A stretch of DNA of 64,000 nucleotides from Nitrospiraceae bacterium (GTDB lineage: Bacteria > Nitrospirota > Nitrospiria > Nitrospirales > Nitrospiraceae). The stretch covers positions 1-64,000 of the forward strand of contig JABFSG010000038.1 of NCBI GenBank assembly GCA_013140715.1. The letters are read 5' to 3'. The position numbers and the translations under genes are program-made. Position 1 is the first letter of the stretch, and the number at the start of each line of letters is the position of its first letter. The notes beneath the pieces were generated by a model. That model made no database searches. It was not told the origin of the DNA and worked only from the letters and a program-made list of their open reading frames with translations. Below are positions 54,489 through 62,979 of this stretch, one piece after another.

Positions 54489-54970
54489 TCCCGCTTACAT
54501 CCGACAAAATGGAAATTCACTCCCCACCCGACCGGATCTCCCGGGTCGGCCGGCTCATAGGTGCCGACGGTGAAGTTACAGGCTTTCATCCCGCGCTTGA
54601 TCGCCTTCCCAAAATCAATCATGCTTCTGATCTCGGCCTTGTCGATTTCCTTGATGATAGACCGGACCTTGATGCCTGCATAGTCTGCGCGCGAACTCCC
54701 GATCACCTCGAATACCGCGACACCCTGCGTCCGTTCGAGCTTCAATTCCCTTTTAATATCCTCGTCCACATCACCGACAATCACCCCAAATTCTTCCCCC
54801 AATCGCGCGGCTTCATCCACGGTCATCGGTTCCTGGTCAGCCGCAGAGACCGGAACCGGCGCAAGACCGACCAGGACTCCCAGGCACAGGCCGATACACA
54901 AGACAAAGGCCCTTCCACTCCGAAGGGCCTTTGTCCGAGCACTGATCGATCTGCTTCGAGCATCCTCCAA
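54485..54970 (-). CDS. exported PDZ-domain protein
   Basis: The track start is TTG at 54970; a TTG at 54901, preceded by GGAAGGG, would give a cleaner signal peptide (GLCLGVLVGLAPVPVSAAD). The mature part has a PDZ fold: IKRELKLERTQGVAVFEVIGSSRADYAGIK-type GVAVFEV...DYAGIKVRSIIKEID and then IDFGKAIK. It lacks a protease domain, so it should bind protein C-termini or act as a scaffold in the periplasm. It is coupled to the downstream cytochrome. The leader contains a strong hairpin, listed separately. Confidence 0.72.
   Translation of the reverse strand: MEDARSRSISARTKALRSGRAFVLCIGLCLGVLVGLAPVPVSAADQEPMTVDEAARLGEEFGVIVGDVDEDIKRELKLERTQGVAVFEVIGSSRADYAGIKVRSIIKEIDKAEIRSMIDFGKAIKRGMKACNFTVGTYEPADPGDPVGWGVNFHFVGCKRD
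54903..54934 (-). promoter_or_regulatory. RBS-containing leader hairpin of the PDZ gene
   Basis: A perfect 12-pair stem ACAAAGGCCCTT/AAGGGCCTTTGT with an eight-base loop. On the minus strand the GGAAGGG that would serve the TTG start at 54901 falls in the loop edge and right arm. It could sequester the ribosome-binding site or act as a weak attenuator; there is no T-run. Confidence 0.45.
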
Positions 54971-55005
54971 CGTTCACGCCTCTCATCCGTCAGCAAAACA
55001 ATCTC

Positions 55006-55134
55006 GCAAGATGCTCAAAATGGTCGTCCAGCGAGGCCGCAGGGAGCGAGCTAAGTGAGGCGTACCCTCTGGGTACGTCGCAGCGAAGGTCGCGACTGAG
55101 AACGAAGCTGGCGGCCATTTTCAGCATCTTGCTA
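55006..55134. repeat. family A repeat, copy 6
   Basis: GCAAGATGCTCAAAATGGTC at the left, CCAGCGAGGCCGCAGGGAGC, then GGTACGTCGCAGCGAAGGTC and a right end TTTTCAGCATCTTGCTAG. The outer inverted pair carries a matching change (GCAAGATGC/GCATCTTGC), which shows that pairing is kept. The CTA is the TAG stop of the gamma-like gene. Confidence 0.88.
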
Positions 55135-55959
55135 GAGTTTTGAGACTGGGTCGATGACAAGCTGAAACCATGGCGCAACCGCCTTCTGTCCGTTTCGCTC
55201 TTTGTTCTCTCCGTTCCAGACTGCAAAGGACAGGGTCTGCACCCGGCCTGGAATCAACTTCGCTTCATTCTCTTGTTCTTCACTCACCAAGGGGCGGCGC
55301 ATGACAACACGCCACACTCCATCTTTCCACACGGCGTTCCCCTGGACACGGCCCTGCTTATCTTTCGTCGTCAGGGTACTGAAGCCCCCGCCGATAAGAT
55401 CCTCAACCGAAGAGACCCGGCGTGGAATCACTTCAAACGTCCGCACGCCGTCGCGAGCTTTTTCGGACGTCTTCGCGGCCCGACGATCGATATCACTCTG
55501 CCAATCGGCCTTCCAATGCCAGATATTGATGTAGTGGTCGAGTTGGCCCATGCAGAAGAACGAAGGGGCATCGCCAAGCGGCAGCCCGATCGCAACGCCG
55601 TCGCGAAAGGTTCCCGGCGTCAGACGGTCGTTCTTCGTATTGTCCTGCCATTCAAGCAAAAAGGCGATCTCGGTTCCATTGTGAAGCGCCCGAACCGTCA
55701 AGGCATGGGCGCTTGGCTCAGGCCAGACCGGCCTGGTAATCACCTGACCGCTCAATGGAAGAGTCATTGGAGAAATCTTGGCCCATGCGACATCCTCCGG
55801 CCCAACCGGCAACTCTCCCTCGACCAGGCGCGCACGAATCATCATCCCCTCAGAACTGACGAGAGGCACACCGAAGCCCACTAACACGCCGGCCACAACC
55901 AAAATAAAGAGAAAGAAAAGCAGTAACGGGCGGGAAGAAGTCTTCGTCTGAGTACGCAC
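55132..55959 (-). CDS. ethylbenzene-dehydrogenase-related heme b protein (gamma-subunit-like)
   Basis: I use the GTG at 55959, nine bases after GGAGGG, giving 275 residues with an N-terminal hydrophobic segment (PLLLFFLFILVVAGVLVGF). The domain matches gamma subunits of type II DMSO-reductase-family enzymes: PLSGQVITRP, EIAFLLEWQDNTKND, FFCMGQLDHYINIWHWKADW, and SSVEDLIGGGFSTLTT. The Met of CMGQ is the expected heme b ligand. It is a paralogue of the protein at 61772 but shorter, lacking its central YPGIFWDYY insert. It could replace or assist the main gamma subunit. The stop lies in a family A repeat. Confidence 0.8.
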   Translation of the reverse strand: MRTQTKTSSRPLLLFFLFILVVAGVLVGFGVPLVSSEGMMIRARLVEGELPVGPEDVAWAKISPMTLPLSGQVITRPVWPEPSAHALTVRALHNGTEIAFLLEWQDNTKNDRLTPGTFRDGVAIGLPLGDAPSFFCMGQLDHYINIWHWKADWQSDIDRRAAKTSEKARDGVRTFEVIPRRVSSVEDLIGGGFSTLTTKDKQGRVQGNAVWKDGVWRVVMRRPLVSEEQENEAKLIPGRVQTLSFAVWNGENKERNGQKAVAPWFQLVIDPVSKL

Positions 55960-55999
55960 TATGACAGGCCCTCCAGTAAGCGGCGCGAGCATATCCTCG

Positions 56000-56030
56000 C
56001 AGGATGCTGAAAAAGTCTGCCAACTCTCAT
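56000..56030. repeat. family A end fragment
   Basis: GCAGGATGCTGAAAAAGTCT then GCCAACTCTC, a terminus of family A in reverse orientation, just upstream of the gamma-like gene. Confidence 0.65.
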
Positions 56031-56096
56031 GGAAGATTGAAGCTTAGACGACGGTCGCTGGTCGAGAGCCCGACGATGATCTTTGGCCTCGGGTTT

Positions 56097-57350
56097 TTAC
56101 CAGAGTTTCACACGGCGGATTTTATTTTCTCCCCGTTCACAGATGTAAAGATACCCCTGGGAATCCAGACAGAGTCCGACCGGGGAGTTGACGACGGCCT
56201 CCACGCCGAGAAGTCCGTCTCCATGCTTCACGGTCCCCGCCGATTCCTTCGCCACGAAACGCGCAGCGCCGCAGCCGCCCATATTCTTGTCTTCGTAACC
56301 GCTGTCTCCATTGCCCGCTACCGTCGTAATCAAGCCCGTCGTGACATCCACTTTGCGAACCCGGTGGTTCATCGTATCGGAGATGTAGAGATTATCCTCT
56401 CGATCGACCACCACTGCTTCCGGCGCATGGAGCATCGCTCTGATCGCCGGCTTGTCGTCACCGTCGTAACCGTACCGGCACACACCGGCCACGGTCGAAA
56501 TGATGCCGCTACGGTGATCGATGCTACGTACACGGTTGCTGCCCTTATCCACAAAAATAATATCGCCTTTCCCGTTCACCGTAAGTCCGACCACATCGTA
56601 GAGGCGGGCATCCGATGCGGGTTTACCATCGTCAAGGTACATGGACATGTCCAGTCCGTCGGAACAGACCGGCATGAGCCAACCCTGGTCGTCGCTGAAG
56701 TCGATGCCGATAGCATCGCCTGAGAGCACGACTAGATTGCGCGCAACAAGGGGTTGTTCACGAGCTTCATCTTCGGCTGTCCAGGTCCCTGCCACGGTCG
56801 TCACCATGCCTGTCCTGGGATCGTAACGCCGGATTCGGTGTGCCTGGGTGTCGGCGATATACATGATATCGTCAGGGTCGAAGGCAATGGCGGCAGGCCA
56901 GGTGAGATTGACTTCAAGGGCCGGACCGTCTCCGTTGAATCCATGCTGACCGGTGCCGATGATCGTGGTAATGACACCGGTTTCATGGTCCACCTTCCGG
57001 ATGCGGTTGCTGCCGGAATCGCAGATAAAGAGGTCATTACGGGAGTCGAATGCGACATCCAGCGGCAAATACAGCCCTGCTTCCCCACAGAGGCCCTCGT
57101 CACCGCTATAGCAGGTTTCTCCGATGCCGGCGAAATTATGGAGCGTGCCTTCCCGAAGATTGACCCGCCTGATACGGTCGGATCCGGACTCGGCAAAGTA
57201 GAACCAGATCTCGTCCTTGTCGAGCGCAGCGTGATGGGGCAGAGGAATCCCGGACTTCACTGCCCGTTTTCCATCGCCGGTGCTCCGGGCCTTGCCGTTC
57301 CCTGCAAAGGTTTCGATATAGCCGGTCGCGAGCTGAAGCTCGGTGTCCAT
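56097..57350 (-). CDS. NHL-repeat beta-propeller protein
   Basis: A 417-residue protein made of about six NHL repeats of the type TGVITTIIGTGQHGFNGDGP, then LTWPAAIAFD and MYIADTQAHRIRRYD, repeated with small changes. NHL propellers bind proteins or RNA. There is no signal peptide, so it should stay in the cytoplasm, unlike most neighbouring genes. The cysteines (CYSGDEGLC, GGCGA, CLDS, ICER) are unusually frequent. The start ATG has a poor ribosome-binding site. It is 26 bases downstream of tatA. Confidence 0.8.
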   Translation of the reverse strand: MDTELQLATGYIETFAGNGKARSTGDGKRAVKSGIPLPHHAALDKDEIWFYFAESGSDRIRRVNLREGTLHNFAGIGETCYSGDEGLCGEAGLYLPLDVAFDSRNDLFICDSGSNRIRKVDHETGVITTIIGTGQHGFNGDGPALEVNLTWPAAIAFDPDDIMYIADTQAHRIRRYDPRTGMVTTVAGTWTAEDEAREQPLVARNLVVLSGDAIGIDFSDDQGWLMPVCSDGLDMSMYLDDGKPASDARLYDVVGLTVNGKGDIIFVDKGSNRVRSIDHRSGIISTVAGVCRYGYDGDDKPAIRAMLHAPEAVVVDREDNLYISDTMNHRVRKVDVTTGLITTVAGNGDSGYEDKNMGGCGAARFVAKESAGTVKHGDGLLGVEAVVNSPVGLCLDSQGYLYICERGENKIRRVKLW

Positions 57351-57375
57351 CTGTCTGTAACCCTATCCCGGCTGG

Positions 57376-57657
57376 TTAGCCGCGTGAACCTGAGTGAACC
57401 GTCGCAGCCGGTTGTTCCACGGAAACCGGTCCTTGCACCGGAGGCGCCGAAGCCGGTTGCTGTGGAGCAGCTGCCATCTGCTGTTGAGTCGCTTGGGCTT
57501 CGGTTTCAATCCCGTCCGCCTCATGGACGGACTTCTTGAAACCCTTGATCGCCTTCCCGAATCCTTCGCCTAATTGCGGCAATTTCCCTGCACCGAAGAT
57601 AATCAGCACGATGGCGAGAATCAGGATCAACTCTGTAAAACCGAGACTTCCAAACAT
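57376..57657 (-). CDS. tatA: TatA-family twin-arginine translocase subunit
   Basis: A 93-residue TatA/E protein: N-terminal membrane segment GFTELILILAIVLIIFGAGKLP, then the amphipathic helix LGEGFGKAIKGFKKSV and a Gln/Ala/Pro-rich tail. TatA forms the pore for folded proteins with Tat signals; type II molybdoenzyme catalytic subunits are usual clients. AAGGAGGG precedes the ATG. Its place between the TPR gene and the NHL gene, without tatB or tatC, suggests a dedicated extra TatA for the redox enzyme. Confidence 0.92.
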   Translation of the reverse strand: MFGSLGFTELILILAIVLIIFGAGKLPQLGEGFGKAIKGFKKSVHEADGIETEAQATQQQMAAAPQQPASAPPVQGPVSVEQPAATVHSGSRG

Positions 57658-57685
57658 GGTCTGTCCCTCCTTACAAATGGGGCAA

Positions 57686-58495
57686 TCAGAAAGCGCTACT
57701 CTCCTTCGCCCGTTTGGAAAATCGTTCCTTCAACCGCTTCCGAGCCTGCTCTGCCTGCTCGAACATCTTCGCCTTGTCGTACACACTTATCAAGTTATAG
57801 TAGGCTAACGGCTCCTCGGGATTCTGTTCGACGGCTTCTTCCATGACCTTGATGGCAAGATCCGTCTTCTTGTGATTTAGCGCCAACTCCATCAGCTTAA
57901 AACTGCCCTCCAGATGTTTTGGGTCCAGTTCGAGCGTGCGGATATAACATTGGATGGCCATATCGATCGTGTTGTAGTCCGTCACCTCGGGATTGTCGAG
58001 TTCGACATAGACCCCGGCGAGATTGTACCAAGCCATAGGATCGTCCGGCGTAATTTCCACGAGACGCTCGTAATAGCCCCTGGCTTCCATGAAGTTTTTC
58101 TTGTCTGCATACACCCGCCCCAGATTGAAGAGGGCCAGGACATCGTGGGGAAACACGTCCAGCGCATGCTTAAACTCGGTCTCGGCTTCGTCCGTCATCG
58201 CCTTCGTGGCATAGATCGTCCCCAAGTTCGAATAGTACATCGCGAGGGACCGATTCATTTCTGCACGAAGCCCCTCCGCCATCTCGATCGACTTCTTCAC
58301 CTCCGCAAGCGCATCATCCATCCGGCCCTTACTGAAATACAGTTCGCCTAATCGGCAGCGGGCCTGGAAATCGTCCGGCTCGACCGCCAGCAGCTTTTCG
58401 ATCTCGGAAATTTCTTCGTCGGGGCTCAATGGCTGATCGCCTGGATCGACGACGGTCTGGCTTTGGTCGGGGGCAGAAGCTGTTGGTTCGTTCAT
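57686..58495 (-). CDS. TPR-repeat protein
   Basis: A 269-residue cytoplasmic protein with about five tetratricopeptide repeats (FQARCRLGELYFSKGRMDDALAEVK, VLALFNLGRVYADKKNFMEARGYYE, PMAWYNLAGVYVELDN, and others) after an acidic N-terminal 30 residues. No signal peptide or membrane segment. AGGGAAA precedes the ATG. Between tatA and a polytopic membrane protein gene it is a candidate assembly scaffold for the neighbouring redox complex. Confidence 0.82.
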   Translation of the reverse strand: MNEPTASAPDQSQTVVDPGDQPLSPDEEISEIEKLLAVEPDDFQARCRLGELYFSKGRMDDALAEVKKSIEMAEGLRAEMNRSLAMYYSNLGTIYATKAMTDEAETEFKHALDVFPHDVLALFNLGRVYADKKNFMEARGYYERLVEITPDDPMAWYNLAGVYVELDNPEVTDYNTIDMAIQCYIRTLELDPKHLEGSFKLMELALNHKKTDLAIKVMEEAVEQNPEEPLAYYNLISVYDKAKMFEQAEQARKRLKERFSKRAKESSAF

Positions 58496-58521
58496 ATGTT
58501 TCCCTGTCGTAAAAAGGCCTA

Positions 58522-59652
58522 TTAAATGTGTCCGCCCACCAATGAATCCGGCCTGCTGACCACGGGAGGGTTCGTCGCCGGCGCCGAATCCGTCGCATCG
58601 CGCCGATACCGATCCATCGTCAACAACATGGCGCCCAATACCACCATGAGCGTCAGGTTCGAATACAATAGCGCATACCCAGCAATAAACATCAATCCCA
58701 GCCCATACCCGGCAAGCCGCCCCATGTTGAGCAACTTAATGACCGTGTACGACCAGCACAATAGGCCCGTCAAATAGATCGCAAAGGGCATAAAAAACGT
58801 GTACCCCATGCCGAACTGAAAAATCCAGCCGATGCCGTCTGCCGCCTTACGGATATTACCGGCCATCCCTGCGTCATACCGATGGAGCAGATAATCCAAA
58901 AACAGCATCACGAGAAAAGTGGAGACGGACGTCACCCAAAACCAGATCGCGCGTCGACGTTGCCGCTGATTGCGCGTCCGTACCGAGACACCCTGTCCAT
59001 AGGCCCACATGACCAGAATGCTGGATAAGACCAGCAGCCCTTCGCCGCCGCGATGGGCCTCGTACACGAGTGGCGGAGCCGCGACGGTTCCGGCAAAACT
59101 ATAGATGGTGGACACGATCTGGTAATACAACCAGCCGCCGATCCCGAGGAGATAGGTGATGCCCATGGCACGATGCGACCATTCCGTATGTGTGGAAAGG
59201 TATTCCACCATCAGACAGACCAGCACGACTAGCGCCACAAGGTTGTAGATTGCAGACCCCAGAAAAGCGGGCGGGATCAACAAGAAGCCCACCGTAAGGA
59301 GTAGGAGCAGCGCCACGCAGGGAATGACGATCAGGTTCGTTCCCACAAACCCACGATTGGTCACCCGACTGATCGCCGCCACGCACAAGGCGATAAACAG
59401 CAGAATCGCCACGACATTGAGCAGCCACTGCCCGATCTGCGTCAATGCCGTAAAGGTCGGAATAATCCACTCATGCTCCTGCGCCAGTTTGCTGAGGTGC
59501 ATGCCTAAACGCGACACGAGTCGATAGAGGATCAACTCCGCGAAGGAGACGATCAGAACGAGTTTGACCGTGTATTGAAATAACAGGGATTGATCGCTGA
59601 TCTTCCCCGTAATCCGTTCGATGGTGGGGTTCGAGGCAATCACGCTGGACAC
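58522..59652 (-). CDS. polytopic membrane protein of unknown function
   Basis: A 376-residue protein with about nine to ten membrane segments, for example LLNVVAILLFIALCVAAI and NLIVIPCVALLLLLTVGFLLI. His residues lie near segment ends (HRAMGITYLLGIGG, HRGGEGLLVL, LLHRYDAG), which could bind heme or interact with quinone; this is only suggestive. The start is GTG. I recognise no family. It is 26 bases upstream of the TPR gene, in the same operon as tatA, which points to a role with the NXR-type cluster. Confidence 0.7.
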   Translation of the reverse strand: MSSVIASNPTIERITGKISDQSLLFQYTVKLVLIVSFAELILYRLVSRLGMHLSKLAQEHEWIIPTFTALTQIGQWLLNVVAILLFIALCVAAISRVTNRGFVGTNLIVIPCVALLLLLTVGFLLIPPAFLGSAIYNLVALVVLVCLMVEYLSTHTEWSHRAMGITYLLGIGGWLYYQIVSTIYSFAGTVAAPPLVYEAHRGGEGLLVLSSILVMWAYGQGVSVRTRNQRQRRRAIWFWVTSVSTFLVMLFLDYLLHRYDAGMAGNIRKAADGIGWIFQFGMGYTFFMPFAIYLTGLLCWSYTVIKLLNMGRLAGYGLGLMFIAGYALLYSNLTLMVVLGAMLLTMDRYRRDATDSAPATNPPVVSRPDSLVGGHI

Positions 59653-59719
59653 CCTTGAGGGAATGCTGAATGAGACCGATTGAGAAACAAGAGAACCGGC
59701 ATCGCGCGGGACCGATTCA

Positions 59720-61501
59720 TCAGGACCCCGCCGGCTGCGGCACGCCTACTTCCTGGGCCTTGGCCCGTGCGATATACAGTAATCCATCGGCCATCGAGTA
59801 GTTGAACGGCAACTCGCAGACGACTTCACTAACCTTTTCGTACACGTGCTGATACAGACGCTCCGCTTCGTCCGGAGTCATCCCTTCCGATACTTCGTAG
59901 AAAAACCCCAAACTCAAATCCTCCGCCGACGGACGCATGATGCGCCTGATGCCATAGCTGCCGGGATCGCTCATAATCGGCGCTTCTTTTTCCAAATCGA
60001 AGAGACAGGGCTGGCAGGAAAACCCGTACGATCCCTGAAGCCGCCTGTTCTCCACGATAAAATTCATCGTCTCCAGGGCTTCGTCTTCCTTTTCGGTCGG
60101 GAATCCTACGATGATGTAGCAATGCACCGCGATCCCCAGATCGACACAATCGTCGGCGATGCGCCGCACCCACTCCTGTTTGATCCCCTTTTGCATCAAA
60201 TCCATCACACGTTGATTGAAGGACTCCAATCCGAACACGATCTTCAGACAGCCGGCATCCCGCATCGATGCCAGGAGTTCACGGGTCAGATTTTTCTCGA
60301 AGCGCATTTCACAGGTCCATTTGATGTCCAGCTTCTTTTCAACGATTTGCTGGCACAATCGTTTGGTCGGCGAAAGGGCAAAACACTCGTCGGTGAAGAA
60401 AAAGCGCTGAGCGCCATAGCGCTGCTTGAGCCATTCCAATTCCTCGACAGTCCGTCCCGGTTCTTTCTGCCTGAAGTTCTGGTGATCCAGAGTAAGGGCG
60501 CAGAACGCACAATCTTTGTAATAGCACCCCCGTGAAAACTGCACGGGCAACACCGGCTCCGGTGCCAGGTACCGTTCGAGCGGAAAGCCATCGTAGTTTG
60601 GGGCCGGAAGCTGGTTGATGTTTTCAGAATAAAACGGCTGATTCACCGTGATCTTGCCGTTCTGACGATAGATCAGGTTTGGAACTTTACTGAAGTCTCG
60701 TTTGCCATCCAATTGGTTGACGAGTTCGAGCAACGCGGTTTCACCCTCGAACACGATGATATCGTCGGCCAGATCGAAGAGACTCGGACAGCGACGCAAA
60801 TTATCCACCAATCTCGTGAAGATGCTGCCGCCAATAGTCAGATGGATGTTGGGAGCCGCCTCCTTGATCAAACGACAGAGAGTCAGACCAGGGATAATCT
60901 GTGAGGTAGCCGTAATCGAAACTCCGACCATATCCGGCTGGTCGCCGATGATGGACTGAATAAAATAACGTTGAAAGAGCTGAATATAAGGATTCTGGGC
61001 TTCATCCCTGATGATCTTCATCAGGTCTTTCGAAGAATAGATGGAACAGTTGCCGAATTGGTTGTCCACGACCGTCAGTCTGGTCGGAAAATAGAGGCTG
61101 GAGAGGACCTCCAGCCATTTATCGATGAGGAAAAGACTTTCCTTATAGGATTCGAGGTCGTAAAACCCCTCCCCGCGGAGCGTCTCCTTTGCCGGCTCAA
61201 TTCGATCGATGAGATAGGGAAATCGGTCCAGCGATTCCACCACTCTCGCCAAATGTTCGGCACTTCCCGGTCCAATCTCTCCGGTTCGTTCCCGCTCAAG
61301 CATCCGCTGTTTATCGACCAACTCCTGATAGAGACCTGCTCCGTAGGATTGGGTCAGCACCCCGTCTAACAGCTCAATTCCAAGATCGCGCTGAGAGACA
61401 TTGCTAACACCACCCTGCGCCAGAAATCCCTTTAACGATGGAAGACTCAGGTAGGGCTGCGATGGGTGCCAGGTTGGAGGAAAGAGTAGCGAAACCTTCA
61501 T
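59720..61501 (-). CDS. B12-binding-type radical SAM protein
   Basis: A 593-residue protein. The N-terminal part resembles a cobalamin-binding domain (MVGVSITATSQIIPGLTLC and HLTIGGSIFTRL), and the radical SAM domain has CYYKDCAFC, a C-x4-C-x2-C version of the cluster motif seen in several B12-dependent branches. FFTDECFALSP and FGLESFNQRVMDLMQKG follow. Members modify peptides, lipids or cofactors; the substrate is unknown. It has GGTGGTG upstream of the ATG and lies after the terminator that ends the gamma-subunit unit. Confidence 0.82.
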   Translation of the reverse strand: MKVSLLFPPTWHPSQPYLSLPSLKGFLAQGGVSNVSQRDLGIELLDGVLTQSYGAGLYQELVDKQRMLERERTGEIGPGSAEHLARVVESLDRFPYLIDRIEPAKETLRGEGFYDLESYKESLFLIDKWLEVLSSLYFPTRLTVVDNQFGNCSIYSSKDLMKIIRDEAQNPYIQLFQRYFIQSIIGDQPDMVGVSITATSQIIPGLTLCRLIKEAAPNIHLTIGGSIFTRLVDNLRRCPSLFDLADDIIVFEGETALLELVNQLDGKRDFSKVPNLIYRQNGKITVNQPFYSENINQLPAPNYDGFPLERYLAPEPVLPVQFSRGCYYKDCAFCALTLDHQNFRQKEPGRTVEELEWLKQRYGAQRFFFTDECFALSPTKRLCQQIVEKKLDIKWTCEMRFEKNLTRELLASMRDAGCLKIVFGLESFNQRVMDLMQKGIKQEWVRRIADDCVDLGIAVHCYIIVGFPTEKEDEALETMNFIVENRRLQGSYGFSCQPCLFDLEKEAPIMSDPGSYGIRRIMRPSAEDLSLGFFYEVSEGMTPDEAERLYQHVYEKVSEVVCELPFNYSMADGLLYIARAKAQEVGVPQPAGS

Positions 61502-61672
61502 GCCAATTCACCACCAACTCGGATGAAAAATAAGATGAATTCTCAACAAATTCGACCCTTTTTTATACACTCCGGTATCGGTCAAATGCAAGATCAGAAG
61601 CCGCTCGCCGCCCCTAGCGATTCATACAAACCTATCGATGATCATGGATGGTACGGTTCTTCCAGAAAAGAG

Positions 61673-61707
61673 AAACCCCGGTCCGGCTTGACGCCGGACC
61701 GGGGTTT
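61673..61707 (-). terminator. strong rho-independent terminator after the gamma-subunit gene
   Basis: A perfect 15-pair stem AAACCCCGGTCCGGC/GCCGGACCGGGGTTT around the loop TTGAC. The minus strand continues with TCTCTTTTCT and the plus strand with TTCTCG. It lies about 65 bases after the gamma-subunit stop and isolates that unit from the radical SAM gene. Confidence 0.9.
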
Positions 61708-61771
61708 TCTCGTTCCACTATCGCTCGCACTTCTAGAGAGACATCCTAGTCTCTCCGAGACTGGTTCCCTG

Positions 61772-62722
61772 CTACAGCTTCAAGGTAAACCAAGTCGAGA
61801 GTGCCTTCATACCGTTACGTTCAATGTTGTTTCCATCCCAGACTGCAAACGCGATGGGCACAGACATTCCCGCCTTAAACTGCGTATCGTTGGCATCGCC
61901 GGTTTCCAATGCGCGCTTCACCACCACGCGCCAGGTTGGACCGGAATAACCACCGCCCTTGACGGAACCAGAGGGCTCCCACACACCGTTTCCAATGACA
62001 TCCTGATGCGCTTGCGTGGTGAGAGTGCTGAACCCATTGGCATTCAGATCCTCAACCGAGCTCACACGGAGGGTCGGATCCGACATGATGTTCCCCGACC
62101 AGATGCCGGGATTGAAGGGTCCGAGGCTTCGTCCGATCCGGTCCGGATAGGTCACGCCGCCAGCCGGCTCTTCGAAGTAGTAATCCCAAAAAATGCCTGG
62201 GTATTGGTCGTCCACGTCCCAGATTCCAGCGCTATCCTTGCCGAGGTCTTTCTGCCATTCTGCGTTCCACCGCCAGATATTGGTGGTACCGCCTGACTGA
62301 CCCATGCATTGAAACGGTGGCGCTCCAGCCGTATTGACCGGAAACATCACCGCCGCTTGATCCCGGAAGTCCTGGGGACCGATCGTCGTATCGTTCTTGG
62401 TCTGATCGTTCCACTCGATACGCAAACCGATCTCTTTACCGTTGGTCATGGCTTTGACAAATACCGACTTCACCGAAATATTCGGATGCATCGGTGTGGT
62501 GATCAGCTGTCCACTCAATGGAATAATCACCCCTGGCACGCCTTCCCACACCGGGTTTGCGCCATCCATCGGGATCGCTCCCTTGACCATCTTTGCCGGA
62601 ATTGTAACCGGCTGGCTGACAGCCAACGGCACCTGCCCGATCGTCAACATCACGCCAACGACCAACGCAGCGAGAAGAATGCCAAACACCACACGTTTGC
62701 TGTGTGTCTGCACTAGTCTCAT
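61772..62722 (-). CDS. nxrC: gamma subunit (heme b) of a type II molybdoenzyme, NxrC-like
   Basis: A 316-residue exported protein with a Sec-type signal (VVFGILLAALVVGVML, cleavage near AVSQ). It belongs to the ethylbenzene dehydrogenase gamma family: PLSGQLITTP, IGLRIEWNDQTKND, FQCMGQ with the expected axial Met of heme b, NIWRWNAEWQKDL, SSVEDLNANGFSTLTT and AFAVWDGNNIERNGMKA. In Nitrospira such proteins are proposed as the NXR gamma subunit. GAGGAGGGG precedes the ATG. Upstream are a 37-residue membrane protein and a TorD chaperone; downstream is a strong terminator. The name depends on the unseen alpha and beta genes. Confidence 0.85.
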   Translation of the reverse strand: MRLVQTHSKRVVFGILLAALVVGVMLTIGQVPLAVSQPVTIPAKMVKGAIPMDGANPVWEGVPGVIIPLSGQLITTPMHPNISVKSVFVKAMTNGKEIGLRIEWNDQTKNDTTIGPQDFRDQAAVMFPVNTAGAPPFQCMGQSGGTTNIWRWNAEWQKDLGKDSAGIWDVDDQYPGIFWDYYFEEPAGGVTYPDRIGRSLGPFNPGIWSGNIMSDPTLRVSSVEDLNANGFSTLTTQAHQDVIGNGVWEPSGSVKGGGYSGPTWRVVVKRALETGDANDTQFKAGMSVPIAFAVWDGNNIERNGMKALSTWFTLKL

Positions 62723-62772
62723 AGAATACCCCTCCTCTCGATTAAACGATTAAGGTCCCCGTCACTCAACGA

Positions 62773-62886
62773 TCAATTCTTTCCAATTAAAATAGTCACG
62801 ACTGCCCAAGCCACACCGAAGATCAACGAGGCAATAAGAATGCCGATCTTCACACGATTGTTCGGTGTCTCCTGTTTCTGGCCCAT
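62773..62886 (-). CDS. single-pass membrane protein, 37 aa
   Basis: The track frame begins too far upstream. AGAAGGAG precedes the ATG at 62886 at ideal spacing, giving MGQKQETPNNRVKIG followed by one membrane segment ILIASLIFGVAWAVVTILIG. It lies 50 bases before the gamma-subunit gene and 93 bases after the TorD gene, all on the minus strand, so it probably belongs to the same transcript. A role as a membrane anchor or assembly peptide for the NXR-type enzyme is a guess. Confidence 0.7.
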   Translation of the reverse strand: MGQKQETPNNRVKIGILIASLIFGVAWAVVTILIGKN

Positions 62887-62979
62887 TGTATACTCCTTCT
62901 CTCGATAAAAATAAAGAACCGCCGCCCAGATCATTATCGAGAACCGAAAAAATCCCTTGACCACGAACTGGGACAAGCA

